This document shows, one piece after another, positions 17,740 through 24,983 of a DNA stretch of 64,000 nt (positions are counted from its first letter, which is position 1; each line of letters starts with the position of its first letter). This DNA comes from Bifidobacterium goeldii (lineage in GTDB: Bacteria > Actinomycetota > Actinomycetes > Actinomycetales > Bifidobacteriaceae), in the NCBI RefSeq assembly GCF_003951095.1, contig NZ_QXGL01000003.1:1-64000 (forward strand), written 5' to 3'. Under the pieces are notes generated by a model. That model was given only the letters and a program-made list of their open reading frames with translations. It searched no databases and was not told the origin of the DNA. The translations under genes were made by a program, and so were the position numbers.

Positions 17740-18393
17740 ATGGGTGCAAGCAATGGCAACGCTAGTAACAGTACGAGCATGCGAGGTCGCGCAGAGCATA
17801 TCGGCGTGGGTGCAGCATTGCTGATCGCGCGTATTGGCGTCGTAATCCTATGGCTAGCAGCCGCAGTATCGGTCGTGACATTGATGGCATACATCATCAT
17901 GCCCGGCTCATTTCATGCCAATTACGGTGTAGTCGAGCTCAACGTTGGTGACGCATTCGCTTTATCCGTCCGCGGAAGCATTCTCGACGTCGCCGTGTAT
18001 CTGCAGGAACACTACACGGCAGGAGCGCCGCTAGTACAGGCGGTTATTGCATCCTGCGTAACCAATGCGATCGTGTACGCGCTGTTGGCGATCGCTTTCG
18101 GTGAGATTGCTGCATTGTGCGCACGCCTGCGCGACTGGAAGGATGGAACAAGCGGACTGACACCATTTCGAACTACTGTATCTGAACGCATGAGTCGCGC
18201 CGGCTGGTGCTTGATCGCCGCGCCTGCCGCTGCACTCTTGGATTGGCTGTTTTGCACGATTTTTGCCAAAGGTGGCAGCTGGAACCTGTGGATGAGCGGG
18301 CTACTCGTCATGACCGGTATTATTCTGCTGATGATCGCGCGCATCTTCGAATACGGCATGACGCTCGAACAAGAAGTTGATGGGCTGCTATGA
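17740..18393 (+). CDS. DUF2975 family membrane protein
   Basis: A 217-residue protein with four predicted membrane segments (about residues 25-55, 98-125, 150-172 and 182-202). Its layout and its pairing with a small YozG-type HTH protein match the DUF2975 family, whose function is unknown. The ATG follows AAGGAGGCCATC. It overlaps the HTH gene by four bases (ATGA), so the two products are made together. The pair may form a membrane sensor and cytoplasmic regulator; this is inference from arrangement. Confidence 0.82.
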   Translation: MGASNGNASNSTSMRGRAEHIGVGAALLIARIGVVILWLAAAVSVVTLMAYIIMPGSFHANYGVVELNVGDAFALSVRGSILDVAVYLQEHYTAGAPLVQAVIASCVTNAIVYALLAIAFGEIAALCARLRDWKDGTSGLTPFRTTVSERMSRAGWCLIAAPAAALLDWLFCTIFAKGGSWNLWMSGLLVMTGIILLMIARIFEYGMTLEQEVDGLL

Positions 18394-18620
18394 GTGGGCG
18401 GATCATACTCAGACTTGACAGAATGATGGTCGAACGCGGTCGATCATTAGGCTGGTTGGCTGACCAAGTCGGCATCACCAACGTCAACCTGTCAAAAATC
18501 AAAAACAATCGCGTCTCCGCCATACGTTTTTCGACGCTGGCGGCGATTTGTGACGCATTAGAGTGCAGCCCCGGTGACATCCTTGAATATGAGAAGGATG
18601 ACGCCGGGGCTGACCAGTGA
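18390..18620 (+). CDS. Small Cro/CI-type HTH regulator (YozG-like)
   Basis: A 76-residue protein that is almost entirely a lambda-repressor-type helix-turn-helix: LGWLADQVGITNVNLSKIKN at about 22-41, then the conserved IRFSTLAAICDALECSPGDIL. It probably represses its own promoter through the TTTATCG/CGATAAA repeat at 17650. It ends ten bases before the convergent stop of the serine-hydrolase gene; no terminator is visible between them. Confidence 0.9.
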   Translation: MSGRIILRLDRMMVERGRSLGWLADQVGITNVNLSKIKNNRVSAIRFSTLAAICDALECSPGDILEYEKDDAGADQ

Positions 18621-18630
18621 AATCAAAAAA

Positions 18631-19662
18631 CTACTGCTCAAACGCCTGATACACAGCAGCAGACAATGAGGAGATACGCGTAACCGCTGATCCGTCAACG
18701 TTATTGGCCATCACTGCTAACACGTACGGGTGCGTGCCATACACAATCGCCACATCATTTTGCACGGCCGCAAGCTCACCGGTTTTATTCGCAACTTGTA
18801 TGCCGGCTGGCACACCTGCTGGGATCTTCGAACGACGAGTTTGCCCAAGCAACAGATCAGTCATACGCTTGCTCGCATTCTGTGACACCAACTCGCCGTT
18901 ATACGCTTTCATCAGAAAACGACCACAATCCAACGACGACGTCCAGTTTTCAACCGTATTGCCAGAAGCCATACCAGTTAGTGCGCGCAGTTCCTGAGTG
19001 CCGGTAAATCCGTAACGTTGCGCGGTATCGGTCACCGTCGCAATCGCTTGCGCGGTACCTTGAGTGCCGCCAATAACTGCTAGCAAACGGTTAGCAGCAT
19101 CATTGGAACTCACCGTAATCATTTGCGTCAAATCCGCGTCTATTGTCGCAGTATCCGTAATGGTGCCCTGTTCAATGCCATCAAACACGGCGAGCATAAT
19201 GTACAACTTGATCAGCGAAGCGGCGACCAGTGGCTGACTATCCCCGATCGTTGCTTCCTTGCCGCTTTCGAGATCGGCAATATACACAGACCACGTGCCC
19301 GGGTAGCTTGCAATCGTTGATTCAACAGTTTGACGAACCGCGTCCACTCGCTGCTGACCAAGATCTACAGGCGCAGTAGTCTCGGCATCCTGAGATGACG
19401 CGTCCGTTGTATCAGTATTGGCTTGCTGTTTCGTCTTCTGCTTGTGCTGCGTAGCAGATTTACTCGCTGAAGTTGTAGACGATGCTGAATTATTCGCCTG
19501 CTTGCCAGTGCTGCCAGTGATCAGCGGGCGAACAAAGACGCCGACCAACACCAGTGCGGCAATGAGCACAATGATGATTGCCGCACTGATGATTCGTGTG
19601 CGCTTCGAACGCTGCGCTTGTTGACGTGCCGCGCTCGGGGCGGCATGACGACCGCTACTCAC
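18631..19662 (-). CDS. Membrane-anchored class A beta-lactamase-like serine hydrolase
   Basis: A 343-residue protein. Basic residues 1-22 precede a membrane anchor (about 23-45), then a Ser/Thr/Lys/Gln-rich linker to about 100 and a beta-lactamase2-type domain. Active-site motifs are intact: S149-L-I-K152, S185-S-N187 and K293-T-G295. The glutamate of class A enzymes (ENxxLN region) is not evident, so a peptidase-like cell-wall role is as likely as beta-lactam hydrolysis. Translation starts at a GTG overlapping the stop of the upstream gene (GTGA), coupling it to a degenerate paralogue. Confidence 0.85.
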   Translation of the reverse strand: MSSGRHAAPSAARQQAQRSKRTRIISAAIIIVLIAALVLVGVFVRPLITGSTGKQANNSASSTTSASKSATQHKQKTKQQANTDTTDASSQDAETTAPVDLGQQRVDAVRQTVESTIASYPGTWSVYIADLESGKEATIGDSQPLVAASLIKLYIMLAVFDGIEQGTITDTATIDADLTQMITVSSNDAANRLLAVIGGTQGTAQAIATVTDTAQRYGFTGTQELRALTGMASGNTVENWTSSLDCGRFLMKAYNGELVSQNASKRMTDLLLGQTRRSKIPAGVPAGIQVANKTGELAAVQNDVAIVYGTHPYVLAVMANNVDGSAVTRISSLSAAVYQAFEQ

Positions 19663-20969
19663 TCGTTAGCCTTTGCTAGCTGCGAGTCAATATCGGCAAG
19701 CACATCGCTCATGATTTGCGCGGCGGTTTCCTTACCCTGATTTTGAGTAGCGAGCGCCACCGCTGCCTTGCCATGAGACGTGGAAACGATCGCAAAGTAA
19801 TTCCACGTGTCTTTAATACCCTGACCGCGGTGTGCGTGAACAGTCATGCCAGCTGGAATAGTCACTCCTTCAGCGGCGATATCAACATTCATCAGGTTAG
19901 CGGCGCCGGCAGCATCCACTGCTGCGAGCATGCGCACAGCGTCGAATGTAGAACTGTAGTTCTCATAGCCGGCATTGCTGGCCTGCACGTCACCGAAATT
20001 GCGGCCCAGCGTGGTATCAGCATAGCTGTGAGCGGCTAGCCACTGGTTGATTGCATCGAATCCACCGCAATCGGCGATTGCCTGGTTGGCAGAATCGTTG
20101 CTCATCGTAGACATCATGTCTTGTGCGGAAGCGAGCGCGCTACCACCATTAGCTTGTGCGACAAGGTACACCGGCAGGTACAGTCCGGCAGAGACGAACT
20201 GTGTGCGAGAAGCTGACGTGTTCGCAATATCAGCAGAAGAGGTGTTGCTGGAAGCTGCACTCGAACCATCGCCGAGGTACATTGCAGAAACAGAAACATC
20301 AGTCGACGAGTAACGGTCAGTAATCAATGACAGTGATTTCGCTGTTAAACGGTTTTTCTGTGCTTTTTGCGCTTCAGTAGCGGCATCACTGTTCTTTTTC
20401 GCTTCTGTTTTCTTCTTGGTTTGTGTTTTAGCTTTGCTTGAGGTGTCGTCTGTACTTGACGATGAGGTTGCTGATTGCGTTGCTGACTGTTGCTTGTCAC
20501 CCAAGAACGGAACAGAGATCACGCCTTGCCATACCAAGACGATGACAATAACCAAGATCGCTGCGATAGCGCCGGCTACAATGCCGATAATTTTGCCTTT
20601 TGATTGCGTTTTGGCAGGAGCATACGGTGATGGTGCGCCGTTTGGAGATGCCGGTGTAGTTGGTTGCAAAAAATTTGGCATTGGTGGCACAGCGTTTGGT
20701 GCTTGCGGTGCTACCGGATTGACTGACGTAGTCGGAGTAGCTGGCGCAGCAGCCCAAGGCGGCGTAGTTGATGATGCAGTCGGTACAACTGGAGTCGTTG
20801 GAGCGGTTGGCGTGCTCGGAGTAGTGGGCACAGTAGATGCGGATACTGCACCCGGCATGGTTGGTGCCGTCGAGGTTTGAGGAGTACTCGTATCAACGGA
20901 CGCGCCGCAGTGCGTGCAGAATTTCGATCCCGGCTCAAGCGGCTGGCCGCAATGTATACAGAATCGCAT
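19659..20969 (-). CDS. Zinc-ribbon membrane protein with degenerate beta-lactamase-like domain
   Basis: A 436-residue protein. The N-terminal double zinc ribbon uses C4, C7, C18 and C21 (FCIHCG, FCTHCG). A Pro/Thr-rich linker of about 90 residues, one membrane helix (about 125-148) and an extracellular Ser/Lys linker follow. The C-terminal domain (about 205-430) parallels the serine hydrolase encoded directly downstream but has lost the catalytic set. The SxxK serine and lysine are replaced in AGLYLP (G262, L265), only SN of the SxN motif remains in TMSNDSAN, and KTG is replaced by RGQG. It is thus a likely pseudoenzyme. The ATG at 20969 follows AAGGAGAGG; an ATG at 20993 is less likely. Confidence 0.8.
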   Translation of the reverse strand: MRFCIHCGQPLEPGSKFCTHCGASVDTSTPQTSTAPTMPGAVSASTVPTTPSTPTAPTTPVVPTASSTTPPWAAAPATPTTSVNPVAPQAPNAVPPMPNFLQPTTPASPNGAPSPYAPAKTQSKGKIIGIVAGAIAAILVIVIVLVWQGVISVPFLGDKQQSATQSATSSSSTDDTSSKAKTQTKKKTEAKKNSDAATEAQKAQKNRLTAKSLSLITDRYSSTDVSVSAMYLGDGSSAASSNTSSADIANTSASRTQFVSAGLYLPVYLVAQANGGSALASAQDMMSTMSNDSANQAIADCGGFDAINQWLAAHSYADTTLGRNFGDVQASNAGYENYSSTFDAVRMLAAVDAAGAANLMNVDIAAEGVTIPAGMTVHAHRGQGIKDTWNYFAIVSTSHGKAAVALATQNQGKETAAQIMSDVLADIDSQLAKANE

Positions 20970-21083
20970 GTGATGCCCTCTCCTTCTTCCCATATGAGTA
21001 GGCTGTACTCTTTCTCATAGTACTCGAGCTTGAGGTTACAAGGGCGTTCGATGACACACAACACAGTGATAAAAAGAAGAAAC

Positions 21084-21117
21084 AAGCCCTTTGGAATCTT
21101 GTATTTCCAAAGGGCTT
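21084..21117 (-). terminator. Rho-independent terminator of the tRNA-Arg gene
   Basis: The perfect 13-bp stem AAGCCCTTTGGAA / TTCCAAAGGGCTT is followed on the minus strand by a T-rich tract (TGTTTCTTCTTTTT). It lies six bases past the tRNA 3' end. Confidence 0.9.
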
Positions 21118-21122
21118 ACGCG

Positions 21123-21196
21123 TGACCCCGGCCGGGTTCGAACCGGCGACCTACAGATTAGAAGTCAGTTGCTCTATCCAACTGAGCTACGGGGCC
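21123..21196 (-). tRNA. tRNA-Arg (anticodon UCU)
   Basis: On the minus strand the sequence begins GGCCCCGTAGCTCAGTTGG, has the anticodon arm CTGACTTCTAATCTG with anticodon TCT, and the T-arm CCGGTTCGAACCCGG. The acceptor stem pairs GGCCCCG with CGGGGTC including one G-T pair. CCA is not encoded. It is a single gene with its own terminator. Confidence 0.96.
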
Positions 21197-21318
21197 GAAC
21201 CCGACATATTGTAATGGTGGGGGTGGAGCTGATGACATGCCGGCGTGAGTGAACCCCGAGATACCCTGAACGCTTCCCTTACATACAGTGCCGGCAAATC
21301 ATCCCCGGGGTGGATTGC

Positions 21319-21337
21319 TGTCATGATTGCCATGACA
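21319..21337. promoter_or_regulatory. Inverted repeat upstream of the MacB-like operon
   Basis: TGTCATG-ATTGC-CATGACA is a perfect 7-bp inverted repeat about 65 bases before the first ATG of the ABC operon. A GC-rich imperfect palindrome centred on ATCCCCGGGG lies just before it. The repeat is operator-like in size and place; no regulator gene adjoins it. Confidence 0.4.
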
Positions 21338-21401
21338 CAGACTGCTATGAGAAGATGAGAGACCATACGTTTGAGTCAGTACGATCAAGAAGGGAAGGCC
21401 A

Positions 21402-22133
21402 ATGGCGACCGGGAAACACCCACACCTAACAGCGACATCGGCCAAGCGGCCAATCATTGAAGTGCGGCATTTGCGCAAAGAATACCCAGTAGCTGACGAT
21501 AGCGTGGTGGCGCTCGCCGATATCAATCTCACCATCGCACAAGGGCAGATCTGCTGTATTTATGGCGAATCCGGTTCGGGAAAATCCACGTTGTTGAATC
21601 AACTTGCGGGCATGGAAAAACCTACGCATGGCGGAGTGCGCATTAGGGGAGTAGTCATCTCGCGTCTTGACGAGCATGAACTCGCAGCGTTTAGGCAGCG
21701 GCATCTAGGCTTTGTATTTCAGTCATACAATTTGCTCCCAAACCTGACCGCAGTAGAAAACGTGGCCATGCCGCTCATGTTTCGTGGCGTTCCTAAAGAA
21801 CGACGTGAGGCTATTGCTCGCAGCATTCTTAAACGTGTTGGTCTTGGCAATCGTTTGGAACACTATCCAACGCAAATGTCTGGCGGGCAGCAGCAACGCG
21901 TCGGCATTGCCCGCGCATTCGTGGCTAAACCAGAAGTAGTGTTCGCTGATGAGCCAACCGGCAATCTTGATTCAAAAACCAAAGTTGACGTCATGGAAAT
22001 GATCGTCTCGTTCGCGCGTGATCTCAATCAAACCATCGTGCTCGTGACTCACGACGACAACATGGCACAATACGCGGACCGTATCGTCACACTGCTTGAC
22101 GGCCGCATTATCAACGATCGCATGATCCGCTAA
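21402..22133 (+). CDS. ABC transporter ATP-binding protein (MacB/LolD type)
   Basis: A 243-residue nucleotide-binding subunit. Walker A is GESGSGKST, the Q-loop is VFQSYNLLPNLT, the signature is MSGGQQQRVGIARAF, Walker B is EVVFADEPTGNLDS and the switch His is in VLVTHD. The FADEPTGNLDS form marks the MacB/LolD/FtsE-like group, which drives mechanotransmission rather than transport through the membrane. The start follows AAGGGAAGG. It forms an operon with the next two genes, including the MacB-type permease. Confidence 0.93.
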   Translation: MATGKHPHLTATSAKRPIIEVRHLRKEYPVADDSVVALADINLTIAQGQICCIYGESGSGKSTLLNQLAGMEKPTHGGVRIRGVVISRLDEHELAAFRQRHLGFVFQSYNLLPNLTAVENVAMPLMFRGVPKERREAIARSILKRVGLGNRLEHYPTQMSGGQQQRVGIARAFVAKPEVVFADEPTGNLDSKTKVDVMEMIVSFARDLNQTIVLVTHDDNMAQYADRIVTLLDGRIINDRMIR

Positions 22134-22211
22134 CACAACACTCGTCGCCGAATTACCGTTACAGCACGTCGGTGCAGCGAAGAAGTCGACACAGAGAAGA
22201 AAGGGAACATC

Positions 22212-23423
22212 ATGACCAACCGAGGAACCAAAACGCGCGCACAACTCACGCGTGTTGCGGCAGCACTGCTCGCCACAACAGCCATGATGGTAGCGCCAGG
22301 AATAACAGCTTCGATACTGCCGCAGCACGCAACCATTCCACAGGTTGCAGCTATTGCATACGCTGATGATACGACTGCCGATACTGGCACATCGAACGGC
22401 ACAACATCCGCGGGCGGCTCCAGTGAAACAACAACCCCAATCGCCGGCCCCGTACCCAATGTCATCATCACTAACTTCACGTATGGTGATGGCTCGGTGA
22501 GCGCTGGCAGTGATTTCACGCTCGCGTTCACCTTCCAAAACAAAGGCAAAGTAGCGATTAGCAACATGGTTGTCACCGTGGATGGTGGCGAAAACTTTGC
22601 TATCGCCGGCGGCACCAACACGTTCTACTTCGACTCGCTCGCAGCTGGCGGCTCAAATACGCAAAGTGTGCCGATGCAAGCGCTCGCCGGCGCGAAATCT
22701 GGAGCGCAGGGTGTAACCGTCTCATTCCGCTACGAATACGTGGATTCAGGGGCGCGTAACTCAAATTCCAGTGACATCAAGATTTCCGTACCGGTTTCGC
22801 AACCTGACCGCTTCCAGCTGAATGACCCAGTACCGCCGGAAGGCGTGACTGTCGGTACAGAATCCACGATCACGATGGAGTATGTGAACAAAGGCAAGGG
22901 TGATATTGCCAATGTAGAAGCGTCAATCGAAGGCGATGACATCGAAACCGTAGCTAAAACACAGTACATTGGCAACGTAGCTTCGGGCACAAGCGGATCG
23001 ATCGGATTCGCGTTCACTCCGACTACTGCTGGCGAATTGAACCTCAAGCTGAGCGTCACGTATGAGGATTCTGATGGCAAAAGCCAGACAAAAGAGTTCC
23101 CACTTACGGTGACTGCGAGCGACGCGGCTCCCACGGATGATAGCGGCATGGTGATGCCTGACGAAACCGTGAACCAAGGTGCTGCCTGGTGGGTGTGGGT
23201 GCTTGCCGCATTGGGGGCTATTGCGGTCGTTGTCATCAGCATTGTGCTGGTACGCCGTCATCGCAAGAAGAAGGCGAAGGCAGCACAAATCGACGAAGAA
23301 TGGGACGAGTGGAAGGGCGAGTCGGCATCTTCTACTGACGCTAGTTCTGCAGCAGCGTCGCCGTCTGGCGAGTCTTCTGCTGCGAACGTCGAAGCACCTA
23401 CGCAGGTGATTGACAGGAACTGA
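22212..23423 (+). CDS. Surface-anchored protein with CARDB-like repeats, part of the ABC operon
   Basis: A 403-residue exported protein. A signal peptide is seen at residues 1-50 (LTRVAAALLATTAMMVA, then a probable cleavage near AYADD). Two Ig-like CARDB/COG1361-type domains follow (the first FTYGDGSVSAGSDFTLAFTF, the second FQLNDPVPPEGVTVGTESTI). Near the C-terminus WWVWVLAALGAIAVVVISI is a membrane helix followed by a basic, then acidic Ser/Ala-rich cytoplasmic tail. It lies between the ATPase and permease genes and ends two bases before the permease ATG. It is probably an extracellular accessory subunit; function is unknown. Confidence 0.8.
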   Translation: MTNRGTKTRAQLTRVAAALLATTAMMVAPGITASILPQHATIPQVAAIAYADDTTADTGTSNGTTSAGGSSETTTPIAGPVPNVIITNFTYGDGSVSAGSDFTLAFTFQNKGKVAISNMVVTVDGGENFAIAGGTNTFYFDSLAAGGSNTQSVPMQALAGAKSGAQGVTVSFRYEYVDSGARNSNSSDIKISVPVSQPDRFQLNDPVPPEGVTVGTESTITMEYVNKGKGDIANVEASIEGDDIETVAKTQYIGNVASGTSGSIGFAFTPTTAGELNLKLSVTYEDSDGKSQTKEFPLTVTASDAAPTDDSGMVMPDETVNQGAAWWVWVLAALGAIAVVVISIVLVRRHRKKKAKAAQIDEEWDEWKGESASSTDASSAAASPSGESSAANVEAPTQVIDRN

Positions 23424-23425
23424 GC

Positions 23426-24910
23426 ATGAGATTCTCTGATATTCTTCGACTCTGCCGGCAGAACTTGTTTCGGCGAAAGTCGCGCACAATCCTGACCGTG
23501 CTCGGCGTGATCGTCGGCTGCTGTTCAATTGTGCTAATGATCTCTCTCGCACAAGGCATTAATGAGCAGAACGAGAAAATGCTCAAATCAATGGGTGACT
23601 TGTCGATCGTCACGGTGTACACGTCTGGTAGCGGCATGGTCAATACTAGTTCAGGTACTGAGCAGGTCAAACTTGACGATAAGGCTGTGGAATCATTCCG
23701 TTCGATGAACGATGTTATTGGCGTGACCCCCGTAATGAATTTCCCATATACTGCCACGCTCAAAGCAGGCGCTGGCGGGCGATATATCGCTGACTACGTG
23801 CAGATTATGGGCATTGACATGACGCAGTTCGACCAAATGGGTTACAAAATCGCCGATGGTGATAAACCCTTTAAGGACGGGCAAGTCATGGCTGGTGAAT
23901 GGCTTGCATACGATTTTATGGACACGTTGCGCGGCGGCGAAATGCGCTATGCCAATCGTGGCGATGGCTCATACAGTTGCACGTACAACGAAGCGACTGG
24001 CCAGTGCGAAGCGTCAGAAGATCAGGATCCGTATTTCGATATTCGCAATACCCGGCTAACGCTCGTCACGGGCGCAAACTATCAGGGTGACTCGTACACG
24101 AACGGCAGTATGGGCAGCGGGGCCGCTGGACAGTCAGACACTATGAGCGAAACGCTCACCATTTCAGGTTTGACCAAATCAGATCAAAACAAGGGATACG
24201 CTACATCCAGCGGTTTGGTCATGGATCTGAAAACAATGAAGGAACTTATTGCCAAAGTCGATCCTTCTGCTGTGAAGAAAGCCAATACGTATGATCAGGT
24301 GTACGTGAAGGCTGCTGATCTCTCCGCAGTGCCAGACGTTGAATCGCAGCTCAAATCAATGGGTTACGAGACCTCCTCATATGAGGATATGCGTCAAACA
24401 ATGGAAGAACAGACGAGCTCGATTCGCCTTATTCTGGGAGGCATCGGCGCGGTATCGCTACTGGTAGCCGCAATCGGTATTGCCAATACGATGGTGATGT
24501 CGGTCAGCGAGCGCACGCGTGAGATTGGCATTATGAAAGCGCTCGGCTGCTATGTGCGCGATATTCGCGTGATGTTTCTCGCGGAAGCTGGCGCGATTGG
24601 CTTCTTGGGTGGTGTGATTGGTTGCCTATTGAGCGCGTTACTATCGTTGGGTATCAATCTGATCGGCATGACATATTTCGCGTCAATGTATGGATACGTT
24701 TCAAACGATGCTGAATCATTATCATTTTGGCAGCGACTGTGGCAAGCGATTGCCGGCGGAGACAATGTAACTCGCTATTCGGTAATCCCATGGTGGCTGT
24801 ACGTGTTTGCGATCGTGTTCGCGACGCTGATCGGTTTGCTTTTTGGGTTTGGGCCTGCCAATAAAGCGGTGAAGATTCCAGCGTTGGATGCGATTAAAAA
24901 CGATCAGTAA
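23426..24910 (+). CDS. MacB-like ABC transporter permease (FtsX domain)
   Basis: A 494-residue permease with the MacB topology. One N-terminal helix (about 14-40, RTILTVLGVIVGCCSIVLMI) is followed by a large extracellular MacB core of about 300 residues. Three C-terminal helices form the FtsX domain (about 335-360, 385-410 and 455-480), with the motif SVSERTREIGIMKALGC. Such complexes move lipids, peptides or lipoproteins at the cell surface or signal across the membrane; the cargo is unknown here. The gene begins two bases after the CARDB-like gene and is followed by a strong terminator. Confidence 0.92.
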   Translation: MRFSDILRLCRQNLFRRKSRTILTVLGVIVGCCSIVLMISLAQGINEQNEKMLKSMGDLSIVTVYTSGSGMVNTSSGTEQVKLDDKAVESFRSMNDVIGVTPVMNFPYTATLKAGAGGRYIADYVQIMGIDMTQFDQMGYKIADGDKPFKDGQVMAGEWLAYDFMDTLRGGEMRYANRGDGSYSCTYNEATGQCEASEDQDPYFDIRNTRLTLVTGANYQGDSYTNGSMGSGAAGQSDTMSETLTISGLTKSDQNKGYATSSGLVMDLKTMKELIAKVDPSAVKKANTYDQVYVKAADLSAVPDVESQLKSMGYETSSYEDMRQTMEEQTSSIRLILGGIGAVSLLVAAIGIANTMVMSVSERTREIGIMKALGCYVRDIRVMFLAEAGAIGFLGGVIGCLLSALLSLGINLIGMTYFASMYGYVSNDAESLSFWQRLWQAIAGGDNVTRYSVIPWWLYVFAIVFATLIGLLFGFGPANKAVKIPALDAIKNDQ

Positions 24911-24912
24911 CG

Positions 24913-24959
24913 CATTGAGGGGGATTTGCTCATTGGATTTGAGCAAATCCCCCTCAATG
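24913..24959 (+). terminator. Strong terminator after the MacB-like operon
   Basis: A perfect 20-bp inverted repeat, arms at 24913-24932 and 24940-24959 (left arm beginning CATTGAGGGGGATTTG), with a seven-base loop. It separates the operon from the convergent DXS-like gene and can probably serve both. Confidence 0.85.
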
Positions 24960-24983
24960 TTTGGGCGGTTTTGTGCCGCGTGA

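Noticed and set aside
21123-24910. Possible integrated element next to tRNA-Arg
   Set aside because: No integrase, no duplicated tRNA 3' end and no phage or transposon genes; the adjoining operon is an ordinary ABC system.
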